Source: Chloroflexota bacterium
GTDB lineage: Bacteria > Chloroflexota > Dehalococcoidia > DSTF01 > RBG-16-68-14
Direction: 5' to 3'
NCBI GenBank assembly: GCA_022561355.1
Contig: JADFRJ010000049.1
Coordinates: 1 to 12,625 of the forward strand
Length of the DNA stretch: 12,625 bases
The position numbers were made by a program, and so were the translations under genes. Positions within the stretch are counted from its first letter, which is position 1. Each line of letters starts with the position of its first letter. This document shows positions 1-7,869 of this stretch, piece by piece. The notes beneath the pieces were generated by a model. It saw only the letters and a list, made by a program, of their open reading frames with translations. It did no database searches and was not told the DNA's origin.

Positions 1-675
1 TTCCACGCCCTTCGTTCTGGCGATCTCGGGAATGTCTGACCGTGTGCCGAGCACCGGCAGGCCGTGTATACGCGTGCCTCGTTTGCGGGCGTCGTCGTCG
101 ACGAAGCCGATCGGCCGGTAGTGCCACTCCTGATGCTGGAGGAACTCTCGCGCCAGCATCTGGCCTGTGTGTCCGGCGCCGGCAATCAGCACGTGCTGGA
201 CGGAGCCGCCCCAGCCGGTGAAGGGCGCCTGTGTGCGGAGCCGCGGCCAGAGCTTCGCCACACCCATCGACAGGAAAATCAGCAAGGGCGCGATGCCTGT
301 CACCGTGAGTGGGATGTGGCGGGGCGTCAGGAACACGTTGATGCCGAGGAGGAGGATCGATACGAGACCGACCGCCGAGGCGAGGCTCATCGCGTCGGCC
401 ACGCCGGCATAGTTCCAGGCCGTTCGGTAGATGCCGAAAAAGTAGTTACCCACAACGTAGGCGAGGACGATCACGGCGATCACCTGGCCGAAGAAGACCA
501 TCGATTCTCGCGGGATCGCTCCGTCGAACCGGAGCGCGAGCGCCGCCGCGTAGCTGGCGATGATGAGGAGCGCGTCCAAGGCGAGGACCGGAACCAGACG
601 CGCGATGCGCCTGATGAGCGCTGATCCGTCCGGCTGTTCTGACGCCGGCGCCGTTGGGGCTTCGTCTGGTGTCAT
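1..675 (-). CDS. CapD/PglF/WbpM-type membrane nucleotide-sugar 4,6-dehydratase, N-terminal part (cut by window edge)
   Basis: Reading from the ATG at 675 to the left edge gives 225 open codons. Residues 27-48, 62-80, 96-116 and 121-141 are hydrophobic, forming a four-helix membrane bundle. The GIYRTAWNYA segment (81-90) after helix 2 is typical of this family. A Rossmann-like segment follows, with GAGHTGQ at 165-171 and the GFVDDD strand near 190, as in the CoA_binding_3 region before the dehydratase domain. The catalytic SDR domain (full family length about 600-640 aa) would lie outside the window. Known members convert UDP-GlcNAc to a 4-keto-6-deoxy sugar at the cytoplasmic face. The start overlaps the stop of the upstream sugar transferase by 4 nt (ATGA), with AAGGG just upstream. 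The aminotransferase two genes upstream is its logical partner. The N-terminal half of a large WbaP-type transferase looks similar, but a complete small phosphoglycosyl transferase next door makes that less likely. Confidence 0.85.
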   Translation of the reverse strand, partial: MTPDEAPTAPASEQPDGSALIRRIARLVPVLALDALLIIASYAAALALRFDGAIPRESMVFFGQVIAVIVLAYVVGNYFFGIYRTAWNYAGVADAMSLASAVGLVSILLLGINVFLTPRHIPLTVTGIAPLLIFLSMGVAKLWPRLRTQAPFTGWGGSVQHVLIAGAGHTGQMLAREFLQHQEWHYRPIGFVDDDARKRGTRIHGLPVLGTRSDIPEIARTKGVE

Positions 676-1265
676 TGCACGCCCTTGCGGCTCAGCACGG
701 CCGGAACCGTCTTCGCCAGAATGATGAGGTCTCGGAACGGCGAATGTTCGTCAACGTATTGAAGATCGTAGAGCATCGTTTGTTCGTAGGTCAAACTCCC
801 CCGCCCGCTCACCTGGGACAGCCCGGTGATGCCGGGTCTCACGTCGTGGCGGCGCCGATAGTCCGGCAGATACTGCTCGACCAGCTCCGGCACTTCCGGC
901 CGCGGACCAACGATCGACATGTCACCACGCAGCACGTTGATCAAGTTCGGCAGCTCATCCAGGCTTGTCGTGCGGAGGAAGTGGCCGATGCGCGTGTACT
1001 CCTTACCTCCGTAGAGCGGATCGAACACGTACTCGGAGAAGTCTGAGACGTCCGGCACCGGCGTGGAGTCTTCGTCGCCGGGCGTGGAGCGCATCGTGCG
1101 GAACTTGAGCACCTGGAACGGCTTCTCGCCCATGCCGACGCGACGCTGGCGAAAGAACACCGGCCCGTGCGATTCCAGCCTGACGATGATCGCGATGACG
1201 GCGAGGAGCGGCGAGAAGACGAGCAGCGCCACCGCCGCGAAGACGATGTCGAATGCGCGCTTCAC
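672..1265 (-). CDS. Small bacterial sugar transferase (monotopic phosphoglycosyl transferase, PglC-like)
   Basis: This 197-aa protein has the minimal catalytic core of the polyprenol-phosphate phosphoglycosyl transferases and is close in length to PglC (about 200 aa). It opens with KRAFD and a hydrophobic re-entrant helix (about 7-29) broken by Ser18-Pro19, the conserved helix-breaking pair of this superfamily. Further signatures are FFRQRRVG (37-44), KFRTMR (54-59), the catalytic Asp103-Glu104 dyad in SLDELPN, the SIVGPRP motif (117-123) and PGITGLSQVSGR (144-155). Such enzymes transfer a sugar-1-phosphate from a UDP-sugar to undecaprenyl phosphate at the inner membrane face, the first membrane step of glycan assembly. 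The start is GTG, four bases after the aminotransferase stop, with no clear Shine-Dalgarno sequence, so coupling is likely. Its stop overlaps the dehydratase start. The context favours an amino-dideoxy sugar substrate, but the sequence does not prove which sugar is used. Confidence 0.95.
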   Translation of the reverse strand: MKRAFDIVFAAVALLVFSPLLAVIAIIVRLESHGPVFFRQRRVGMGEKPFQVLKFRTMRSTPGDEDSTPVPDVSDFSEYVFDPLYGGKEYTRIGHFLRTTSLDELPNLINVLRGDMSIVGPRPEVPELVEQYLPDYRRRHDVRPGITGLSQVSGRGSLTYEQTMLYDLQYVDEHSPFRDLIILAKTVPAVLSRKGVQ

Positions 1266-1269
1266 CGGA

Positions 1270-2454
1270 CTAGCGTCGGGCGGCCTCGGCGATCTCGCAA
1301 ACCGCCGCAGCCACCCGTTCGACGTCGCTGTCTTCCATCCTGGGGTAGATCGGCAGCGAGATCAGGCCTTCGTAGATCCGCTCCGCGATGGGGAAGTCGC
1401 CGGGTCCGAGGTTGAGCGCCTCGCGATAGTAGGGATGCAGGTGGATGGGGATGAAGTGGACGGATGTGCCGATACCGCGCTCGCGCAGCTCGCTGATGAA
1501 CTCGTCGCGGCCGATGCGAAGCCGATCGAGCTGCAGCCTGATCGGGTAGAGGTGCCAGGCATGCTCGATGTCGTCGCGCACGAACGGCCGCGTGATCTCA
1601 GGCAGGCCGGCGAAGAGGGCGTCATAGCGGCCGGCGATCTCGGCGCGCCGCTGCTGGAACGACGCGAGCTTGCGGACCTGGTGGATACCGATCGCAGCCT
1701 GAATATCCGTCATCGCGTAGTTGAAGCCGGGGGCCAAGACCTGGTACTCGGCGCTGCCCTTTTCCGAGTAGCGATTCCACGCGTTCTTGCTGAGCCCGTG
1801 GAGGCTGAGCAGCCGCACTCGGTCGGCTAGGTCTTGATTGTTGGTCGTGAGCATGCCACCCTGGCCCGTTGTGATCGGCTTAATCGGATAGAAGCTGAAC
1901 ACTGATGCGTCTGAGATGGCGCCGATGGGCCTGCCACGATAGCGCGCCCCGAGGGCATGGGCGGCGTCCTCAACAATGCGCAGCCCATGCTTACGAGCTA
2001 GAGCCAGGAGTTCGTCCATCTGGCAGGGCTGCCCTCCGTAGTGCATCGGCATGATCGCCTTGGTGCGGCTGGTGATCTTGGCCTCGATCTGGGCGAGATC
2101 GATGTTGTGGTCGTCGTCGGCGACGTCGGCCAGCACGGGCGTGGCGCCCACATGCAGTATGACGTTGACTGTGGCGGCGAACGTGAGAGGCGTGGTGATC
2201 ACTTCATCGCCCGGCCCGATGTCGAGCGCGAGCAGCGCAAGATGCATGCCTGCCGTGCATGACGAGAGGGCGACCGCGTAATCCGCGCCGGCGACCTCAC
2301 GGATGCCTTCCTCGAAGGCCTTGACCTTTGGGCCGCCGGTCAGCCAGCCGGACTTCAGCGTGTCGACGACTTCGTCGATCTCCTCCTGGCCGATCCCGGG
2401 CTGAGCGAACGGAAGGAACGGTTCTACCACAGTGGCCTGGCCGGTCTCGCTCAT
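1270..2454 (-). CDS. DegT/DnrJ/EryC1/StrS family PLP-dependent sugar aminotransferase
   Basis: This 394-aa, full-length fold-type I aminotransferase belongs to the family acting on nucleotide 4-keto-6-deoxy sugars (PseC/PglE/perosamine synthase-like). Visible motifs are PFLPFAQP (12-19), SGWLTGGPKV (35-44), the phosphate-binding SSCTAG (64-69), TPLTFAAT (88-95), EDAAHALGA with Asp163 for the pyridine nitrogen (162-170), and the PLP Schiff-base Lys192 in SFYPIKPITTGQGG. The frame stays open to 2955, but the start at 2454 is chosen for two reasons. The family N-terminus begins there, and a strong AAGGAG lies five bases upstream. The ATG also overlaps the methyltransferase stop by 4 nt. It should act between the 4,6-dehydratase and the phosphoglycosyl transferase encoded just downstream. 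Which amino sugar it makes cannot be told from sequence alone. Confidence 0.95.
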   Translation of the reverse strand: MSETGQATVVEPFLPFAQPGIGQEEIDEVVDTLKSGWLTGGPKVKAFEEGIREVAGADYAVALSSCTAGMHLALLALDIGPGDEVITTPLTFAATVNVILHVGATPVLADVADDDHNIDLAQIEAKITSRTKAIMPMHYGGQPCQMDELLALARKHGLRIVEDAAHALGARYRGRPIGAISDASVFSFYPIKPITTGQGGMLTTNNQDLADRVRLLSLHGLSKNAWNRYSEKGSAEYQVLAPGFNYAMTDIQAAIGIHQVRKLASFQQRRAEIAGRYDALFAGLPEITRPFVRDDIEHAWHLYPIRLQLDRLRIGRDEFISELRERGIGTSVHFIPIHLHPYYREALNLGPGDFPIAERIYEGLISLPIYPRMEDSDVERVAAAVCEIAEAARR

Positions 2455-3125
2455 TGCGGCTCCTTGGTGACCGCCGCCAGCAGGTGCGTCCGTAGCCACG
2501 GGATGCGCTCCAAAGGCCGGCAGAGCGCTCGCCTGCCGCGGAACACTCGCACGATCGGCGGCGCGAGGGTGACTCGCTCGACATCGACGTGCCGATGACC
2601 GAACAAGTCGCGCAGTTCCGCTTCTCGCAGGGGCCGGGTTGCGGGATTCGTGGGGTTCACGCGGAAGTCGTAGACGACCAAGAGGCCGCCGGGGCGGAGG
2701 ACGCGCAGCGCCTCCGTGGCCGCTCGCGCTCGAACCGCTTTGCCGGTCATCGAACTGAACGACGTGAACGCGAGGGCAAGGTCGAAGGACGCATCGCGAT
2801 ACGGCAGGTGGGACGCATCGCCAGCGGCGAATCCGGCCGGCGAGTAGGCCGCATATGCGGAGGAAGCGCGCGCTGGGTTGATGTCGATGCCGTTTACCAG
2901 ACTGAGGTCGGCGCCGTGATGAGCGAGACTGCGGATCATCGCGCCGTCGCCACAACCAAGCTCAAGCACTCGAATCCCTTCGAGCGAGACGATGCCGTGG
3001 CGTGTCAGTAGCGAGATAAACGCCTCGTCGCGCGTCTCGTGGATGTAGCGATCAGCGTCGCTGAGATGCGAGTAGAGCGCATCGTTACCGCGCGCTAGGG
3101 GTGTAGACAAGGCAAGCGACGTCAC
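2451..3125 (-). CDS. Class I SAM-dependent methyltransferase
   Basis: This 224-aa protein has the class I methyltransferase Rossmann fold: motif I VLELGCGDG (53-61), an acidic post-I residue in NGIDINP (Asp81), the GDASHLPY motif (102-109) with FDLALAF following, and the LRPGGLLVVYDF strand (142-153). This is the Methyltransf_11 pattern seen for small-molecule substrates. In a glycan cluster, O- or N-methylation of a sugar or of the finished chain is the natural guess, but the substrate is unknown. The C-terminal third is rich in Arg and Leu with no recognised domain. Translation starts at GTG, which shares 4 nt (GTGA) with the stop of the GT2 gene, with a GAGG upstream. Its own stop overlaps the aminotransferase start, so it is coupled on both sides. 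Confidence 0.9.
   Translation of the reverse strand: MTSLALSTPLARGNDALYSHLSDADRYIHETRDEAFISLLTRHGIVSLEGIRVLELGCGDGAMIRSLAHHGADLSLVNGIDINPARASSAYAAYSPAGFAAGDASHLPYRDASFDLALAFTSFSSMTGKAVRARAATEALRVLRPGGLLVVYDFRVNPTNPATRPLREAELRDLFGHRHVDVERVTLAPPIVRVFRGRRALCRPLERIPWLRTHLLAAVTKEPQ
2460..2465 (-). promoter_or_regulatory. Shine-Dalgarno sequence of the aminotransferase gene
   Basis: AAGGAG on the minus strand sits five bases before the ATG at 2454. It is the strongest ribosome binding site in the cluster. It settles the start within a frame that remains open for another 500 bases upstream. Confidence 0.8.
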
Positions 3126-4144
3126 GGCGCCTCAGCTTCCTTGGGTACGGCAACTTGTTGGCCGAACGACCGCCGTAGCAGCCCGCTGAGAAAGCCGAAC
3201 CCGTACGAGAAATGCATGGTCGCAAAGGTGATTGGAAGGCGAAACGCATGCTGCCAGCCGTGCTGCCGGGCCAGCCCCAACGAGAACCCGACGGACACTC
3301 CCAGGTAGATCCCCGCCAGCACGGCCACCGGCAGAAACATGAGGCCACCGAACGCGGCAGCGATGGCGGTGCCGAGGATCCCGAGCACGAGACAGGCCGG
3401 CGCGAGCTGGCGCAGGCGCGTTCTTCGCGGGTGGCGCGAGAGCACGACGACCTTGGCCTGGCCATAGGAGAAGTACTGCTTCGCGAGTCCCCAGAGGCTG
3501 CGGCGACTGTAGTAGGTTGTGGAGATCGCGGGTGTCAGAAGGATGCGCGCGCCGCCATCCCGCAGGCGATAGTGGAACTCGTCGTCCTCTCCGGCCTCGA
3601 TCTCCGCAAACGTGCCAAAGCGGTCGAACACGTCGCGACGATAGGCGGGAAACGCGACCGTGTCTGTCCACTGCTCGCGATGGCTGTAGCGGAACGTCGC
3701 GTTGCCAACCCCGAACGGCGAGGAGATGGCGATCGCGATCGATTCTCCGACGCGACCCTCGCCCAGCGTGGTGATCGGGCCGCCGACGACATCCGCGCCC
3801 GTGCGCTCGAGGGCGGCTACGCTCTCTCGAATGAAGCCGGGAGCGGCGACGGCGTGCGCATCGAGCCGCGCGATCACGTCGCCCTGCGCAAGGGCCAAGC
3901 CGATGTTCAACCCGCGGCCCGTGTGCCGCCCCCGGTTCTCCACCACACGAAGGGACGTGAATTCAGAACGTAGCGATTCGAGGATGTCACGCGATCCGTC
4001 GTCGGAGCCGCCGTCGACGACGATGACCTCGAAGCGGTCTTGTGGGTAATTCTGAGCCATCAGGCTGCGCAGACAGCGTTCGATGAAGCGCTGCTCGTTG
4101 CGCATTGGAACGACGACCGAAACGAATGGGAGATCTTCAGCCAT
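3122..4144 (-). CDS. Glycosyltransferase family 2 with C-terminal membrane helices (ExoA-like)
   Basis: This 340-aa protein has an N-terminal GT-A fold: VSVVVPMRNE (8-17), VIVVDGGSDDGS (40-51), ARLDAHA (92-98), where Asp95 and His97 form the DXD-like metal site of the ExoA subgroup, and AGEDDEF (184-190) with the candidate catalytic acid. AKQYFSYGQAK (221-231) takes the place of the QXXRW motif. The C-terminal part has hydrophobic stretches at about 246-266, 267-291 and 303-322, so it is probably anchored in the cytoplasmic membrane. ExoA-like enzymes add a sugar to a lipid-linked intermediate from the cytoplasmic side. The ATG at 4144 has no Shine-Dalgarno sequence (CCTCC precedes it) and lies 22 nt after the GT4 stop. 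Its stop overlaps the methyltransferase start. Donor and acceptor are unknown. Confidence 0.93.
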   Translation of the reverse strand: MAEDLPFVSVVVPMRNEQRFIERCLRSLMAQNYPQDRFEVIVVDGGSDDGSRDILESLRSEFTSLRVVENRGRHTGRGLNIGLALAQGDVIARLDAHAVAAPGFIRESVAALERTGADVVGGPITTLGEGRVGESIAIAISSPFGVGNATFRYSHREQWTDTVAFPAYRRDVFDRFGTFAEIEAGEDDEFHYRLRDGGARILLTPAISTTYYSRRSLWGLAKQYFSYGQAKVVVLSRHPRRTRLRQLAPACLVLGILGTAIAAAFGGLMFLPVAVLAGIYLGVSVGFSLGLARQHGWQHAFRLPITFATMHFSYGFGFLSGLLRRSFGQQVAVPKEAEAP

Positions 4145-4166
4145 GGAGGGACCGCGAGGCTACTTG

Positions 4167-5267
4167 CTAACTCTCGGGTAACGTAGCATGCGTGCGGCCT
4201 ACTGTAAACGTTTGCAGGAGGTCCTGGTAGAGGCGCTCCATCTGTTCAGCGTTGTCCTGCCAGCGATAGTGCTCCTGCACGAAGGCCCGGCCGGCGGTAC
4301 CCAGCTTAACGCTTAGTTCGCCGTCATCTAGGAGTTGGGTCAACGCGGCGGCCAACGCGGCAGGGTTGGCCGGCGGCACAAGCAGGCCGGTGCGAAGGTG
4401 ATCGACGACGTCTGGGATGCCGTGCACGTCGGAGGCCACCACGGGCAATCCCGTGGCGGCGGCTTCCAGCGCTGCCACGCCGAATCCCTCCGCCAACGAT
4501 GGCATCGCGAAGATGTCTAGCTCAGCGAGAGCGGCGGGCACGTCGTCGTGTGGTATTTCGCCCCGGAATTCTGTGATGTCGCCGATGCCAAGCCGATCGG
4601 CGAGCCGTTCTAACTTTCTGCGCTCGGGGCCATCGCCGACGATGAGGAGCCGCAGCGCCCGTCCCGCATCAGATACTACTATGGCGATGGCGCGCAGCAG
4701 CACGTCCAGCCCTTTCTCCCGAGAGAGCCGGGCGACCGTGCCGACGACTGGCACACGTTGAAGGCCCGCATCTCTCAGCGGGAAGCGTTCGAGGTCGACC
4801 CCGTACGAGACGACCGTGACTGGCTTGGCCCGAGGCATGTAGCGCAGCGTGGCGTTCGCGAGTCTCAGGCCAGTCGCCGTGACGTGGTCGGCGCGGTCCA
4901 GAGCGAATCGAGTCAATCGGTGGTGCAGTGGGGTCCACTCGGGAGCCTCCAGAATGTCGGTTCCCCAGACGGACACGAGCGTGGGGTGGACATCGCACAA
5001 GCCGGCGAGGAACCCGTAGCTGGTGACGTGGTGCGCATGGAGCAGGTCCGGCTCCAGGCTCGCAACAAGGCGTCGCACGCGCCTCGCGTGCACCAGGTAG
5101 CGGGCCCTGCCGATCCGCTCGAAGCCGTGGACGTAGTGCACCGTCGCGCCTTCGATTTCGGCAGGGCGGAAGGAGATCACGTGCACGTCCCAGCCGACGC
5201 CCGCGAAGTGTTCTACCCAGCGGCGCGTGTGGATGTATGGCGCATCGGCCAGATAGACGACTCGCAT
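4167..5267 (-). CDS. GT4-type glycosyltransferase with canonical EX7E motif
   Basis: This 366-aa protein has a two-domain GT-B fold of normal GT4 length. The N-terminal domain carries RVVYLADAPYIHTRRWVEHF (2-21), DLLHAHH (74-80) and VSVWGTDILEAP (98-109). The nucleotide-sugar domain carries GTVARLSREKG (176-186, Arg180 and Lys185 for the diphosphate), LLIVGDGPER (207-216) and FAMPSLAEGFGVAALEA (253-269), with the complete E260-x7-E268 motif. It should be a retaining transferase using a nucleotide sugar on the cytoplasmic face. It is a paralogue of the next GT4 upstream: both begin with a short strand, then H-T-R-x-W, and share the HAH and W-G-(T/S)-D motifs. The start is the ATG at 5267, 44 nt after the upstream stop. 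This is the largest gap in the cluster and the most likely place for an internal promoter, although no convincing one was seen. Confidence 0.93.
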   Translation of the reverse strand: MRVVYLADAPYIHTRRWVEHFAGVGWDVHVISFRPAEIEGATVHYVHGFERIGRARYLVHARRVRRLVASLEPDLLHAHHVTSYGFLAGLCDVHPTLVSVWGTDILEAPEWTPLHHRLTRFALDRADHVTATGLRLANATLRYMPRAKPVTVVSYGVDLERFPLRDAGLQRVPVVGTVARLSREKGLDVLLRAIAIVVSDAGRALRLLIVGDGPERRKLERLADRLGIGDITEFRGEIPHDDVPAALAELDIFAMPSLAEGFGVAALEAAATGLPVVASDVHGIPDVVDHLRTGLLVPPANPAALAAALTQLLDDGELSVKLGTAGRAFVQEHYRWQDNAEQMERLYQDLLQTFTVGRTHATLPES

Positions 5268-5311
5268 TACGCGATGAGTGTACGCCTCTTGCTGGGGGAA
5301 GGCCAGACGCG

Positions 5312-6535
5312 TTAGCCGGACGCGGCAGGATCAGCTTCGGATGTGCGTCCGGCGAGTCTGTAGTACCAGGCCTCCATGCGGGCCATGTTGGTCTCCAGCA
5401 CACCGTATTCCTCCACGAAGGCTCGGTTTCTCCCGACCGCGTTGTGGCGGAGCTCGCCGTCCCCGAGCGCCCGAGCGATCGCGTCCGCGAGCGCGCGCTC
5501 ATCGCGGACGGGCACGCGGAGACCGCTCACGCCGTCGTCCACCAACTCCCGCTGGCTTGGCAAATCGGACACGATCGGGAAGGCGCCGGCGACCATCGCT
5601 TGGAGTAACGCCACGGACGTACCGTCCGAAGACGGGACGGAGACGAACACACCGGCATCTATGAACGCCCGCTGTAGCTCTTCCTGAGAGAGCTGGCCGG
5701 CAAAGTGAACTGTGTCGCGCAGCCCCAGGGATTCGGCGAGGGCTTCCAGCTTTGGGCGCAGACGTCCATCACCCGCGATGACGAGTCTTGCGCCCGGCGT
5801 GTGGCCGCGGACGCGCGCCATCGAGCGGATGATCGTGTCGACGTTGTAGAGCGGCGAGTCGAGCGATCGCGAGCTGATGATCGTTGCAGTCCTGCCGCCG
5901 TGGCTCGCTGCCTCGCCGAGAGCGCGCTCCGCGCTGGCGATGTAGTCGCGCGAGACGCCCAATACGATGTGCTGGACGTCCGCCGGAGCGGCGCCGAGCT
6001 GTTGCACCATCTCGCGAACCATGTGGCGGTTGTTCGCCGTCGCGAGCGAGGCGCGGCGCAGAACGAAGCGAGCGATGGCGCGGTTCAGCGTCGACGTTGC
6101 CGCGTCTACGAGTACGTCGGAACCCCAGGCGCTCACGATATACGGGCGGAAGTTGGCGGATGTCGCGTAGAGCCCGTGCTCGACTAGGTAGTGGGCGTGG
6201 AGCACATCCGGAGCGATCTCTTCGACGGCCGCGGGGAGGCCCGCGTGCCGGTAGCGCAGCAGGTTCGCCAGGCGTTGCAGGCCCGGCGGCAGCCGCGAGA
6301 CCAGGCCCGGCCGCGCCCCGGACCCGGGGCGCCCGCCGCTCCCGGCGGCGGGCCGGAGAGCGTGCACGGTAACGCCCTCCGGCGGCCGGGCCGGCGTGCG
6401 GTAAGCGATGGCGTGGACATCGTGCCCTCGCGCCACGAAGTAGCTCAGCCAGCTCCGCGTGTGAATGCCGTCCAGATCCCCGGCCACGCAGATGCGTAGG
6501 CGGTGGTCGACGGAGACGGGCTCGATCGCGCTCAT
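5312..6535 (-). CDS. GT4-type glycosyltransferase with altered EX7E motif and a Gly/Pro/Arg-rich insert
   Basis: This 407-aa GT-B glycosyltransferase carries RICVAGDLDGIHTRSWLSYF (14-33), DVLHAHY (110-116), SAWGSDVLVD (135-144), ISSRSLDSPLYNVD (220-233), LVIAGDGRLRPKLEAL (251-266) and SVPSSDGTSVALLQAM (299-314). The EX7E pair reads D304-x7-Q312. Asp in the first place is common in DGTSV-type members, but Gln in place of the second Glu is unusual. Residues 61-80 form a linker rich in Gly, Arg, Pro and Ala that is absent from the sister GT4 at 4167-5267 and is coded by extremely GC-rich palindromic DNA. The frame is open far upstream, but the ATG at 6535 fits the family N-terminus and overlaps the flippase stop (ATGA). 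The enzyme is probably active, with a donor that differs from its neighbours. Reduced activity cannot be excluded. Confidence 0.9.
   Translation of the reverse strand: MSAIEPVSVDHRLRICVAGDLDGIHTRSWLSYFVARGHDVHAIAYRTPARPPEGVTVHALRPAAGSGGRPGSGARPGLVSRLPPGLQRLANLLRYRHAGLPAAVEEIAPDVLHAHYLVEHGLYATSANFRPYIVSAWGSDVLVDAATSTLNRAIARFVLRRASLATANNRHMVREMVQQLGAAPADVQHIVLGVSRDYIASAERALGEAASHGGRTATIISSRSLDSPLYNVDTIIRSMARVRGHTPGARLVIAGDGRLRPKLEALAESLGLRDTVHFAGQLSQEELQRAFIDAGVFVSVPSSDGTSVALLQAMVAGAFPIVSDLPSQRELVDDGVSGLRVPVRDERALADAIARALGDGELRHNAVGRNRAFVEEYGVLETNMARMEAWYYRLAGRTSEADPAASG
6313..6332. repeat. GC-only inverted repeat inside the GT4 gene
   Basis: GCGCCCCGG and its exact complement CCGGGGCGC face each other across an AC spacer, giving nine perfect base pairs. 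A second palindrome follows at once: CCCGCCG (6332-6338) pairs with CGGCGGG (6346-6352). Both fall in the stretch coding for the Gly/Arg/Pro-rich insert. The structure is seen directly. Any role, such as transcription pausing or replication slippage, is inference. Confidence 0.7.
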
Positions 6536-7869
6536 GGCAGCGATACCGGGAGGCGCTGGCGCGCTGCCTCGATCAGAGCTCGGAAGTCGTCGCGCCGGAT
6601 AACGACAGCGTCGACGATCGAGTTGCCGGAGAACCTGCCGTAGGCCAGTAGCAATAGACCGAAGTGCGTGACGTACGCCAACGATGAAGCGATCGCGGCG
6701 CCGGTGAGGCCGAACGGGGGGATCAGAGCGAAATCGGCTGCTAGCGTGACGGCGAGCGCGACTACGGTGACGCCACTGTTGATCAATGGCTGCCCGCGAC
6801 TCAACAGGTAGCTGGCCAGTATCTTCGAACCTGCCAGCGCTACGGTACCCGGCAGCAGCCAGAGTAAGGGCGCAAGCGCGTCCTTGAAGTCGCTGCCGAA
6901 GAGCCCCTCTACGAGCCATGGCGAGACCGCCGCAAGGACCAGCGCGCTGAGAGCGCTCACGAACAGGGTGCTCCGGCACACCAGCGGAGTCGTCCGAGCT
7001 GCCTCCGCTGAGCCGGCGGCAGTGAGCCTGGGCAGAAGGACGGTCGCCACGGCGTTGGCTCCGAACCACACGGCCTGGCTGAGCGTCACGCTGACCGCGT
7101 AGATCCCCACGCCGGCGGTGCTGACGAACAGTAGAACGATGTACTGGTCGAGCCGATAGTTGAGAAGCTGGACCAGGTTCCCAAGCTGGCCCTTGAGGCC
7201 GAAGCTCACCTGTCTTCGCAGCGAGAGCCCGTCGATGCGAACCAACTCTGAGATGCTCAGTTCGCTTCGCAAGAGGCCCAGGGCGAGGAGCACCGCCACT
7301 AGCGTTCCGATCGACCAGGCGATGAGCGCCGCGGTGGGATCCACGTCTCCGAACGCTTCCATTCCTACGAGAACGAAGAGAAGGACGAGCGGCTGCGTGA
7401 CGATGACGACGTTCATCGTCCGGAAGCGGCTCATCCCCTGCAGGACCGCCGTGAGCACGTTGTAGTTCACGAACAGGGGAACGGCGAACGCGAACACCCA
7501 GAACGGGACGTTCTCGTCCAGCAGCCGGTCGCCAATCAGCGGCCACGCCAGCAGAACGAGCGCGCCACTCGCGGCCGCCGAAAACATGACGACCTGCTGC
7601 GTGTTCGCGAGAACGCGCGCGGCTGATGCGCTCCCCTTCCCCAGCTCATAGACGGCCGCGACGCCCATCCCCAGGCTGAGGATGGCCTGCGCTATCGAGG
7701 CGGAGAGCAGGACAAGGGCGTAAACGCCGCGCCCCTCCGGCCCCAGCGCGCGGGCGACGATGATCGCGACGCCGAAGGCGAGCGCGGCGTTGGCGACGTA
7801 CGTGAGAAAGACCAGGTTGACGTTGGCAAGAAACGACGTTCCTGAAGCTTGTGGTTCCGGTCCGGTCAC
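6532..7869 (-). CDS. Wzx-type polysaccharide flippase (MOP superfamily, oligosaccharide flippase)
   Basis: This 445-aa protein is strongly hydrophobic, with 12-14 predicted membrane spans. Family signs are the N-terminal VNLVFLTYVANAALAFGVAI helix, ARALGPEGRGVYALVLL (39-55, a flippase hallmark), LQGMSRFRTMN (143-153) and NYRLDQYIV (237-245, charged residues in the central cavity). Members flip undecaprenyl-diphosphate-linked oligosaccharide from the cytoplasmic to the outer face of the membrane. The start is GTG, overlapping the upstream GT4 stop by 4 nt (GTGA), with GAGG about seven bases before it. The stop overlaps the next GT4 start. No Wzy polymerase or Wzz regulator is visible in the window, so the flipped product could be a single oligosaccharide unit, or those genes lie outside. 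Confidence 0.92.
   Translation of the reverse strand: MTGPEPQASGTSFLANVNLVFLTYVANAALAFGVAIIVARALGPEGRGVYALVLLSASIAQAILSLGMGVAAVYELGKGSASAARVLANTQQVVMFSAAASGALVLLAWPLIGDRLLDENVPFWVFAFAVPLFVNYNVLTAVLQGMSRFRTMNVVIVTQPLVLLFVLVGMEAFGDVDPTAALIAWSIGTLVAVLLALGLLRSELSISELVRIDGLSLRRQVSFGLKGQLGNLVQLLNYRLDQYIVLLFVSTAGVGIYAVSVTLSQAVWFGANAVATVLLPRLTAAGSAEAARTTPLVCRSTLFVSALSALVLAAVSPWLVEGLFGSDFKDALAPLLWLLPGTVALAGSKILASYLLSRGQPLINSGVTVVALAVTLAADFALIPPFGLTGAAIASSLAYVTHFGLLLLAYGRFSGNSIVDAVVIRRDDFRALIEAARQRLPVSLP

Noticed and set aside
64..1830. Plus-strand open frames opposite the dehydratase, sugar transferase and aminotransferase
   Set aside because: They are complementary-strand shadows in GC-rich DNA, rich in Arg, Glu and Asp, with no domain pattern.
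2455..2955. 167-codon upstream extension of the aminotransferase frame
   Set aside because: It overlaps the methyltransferase, has an Arg/Ser/Pro-rich shadow composition, and the ATG at 2454 has both AAGGAG and an overlap junction.
6536..7546. Long upstream extension of the second GT4 frame
   Set aside because: It lies antisense-phase inside the flippase gene and has a low-complexity Arg-rich sequence. The family N-terminus starts at 6535.
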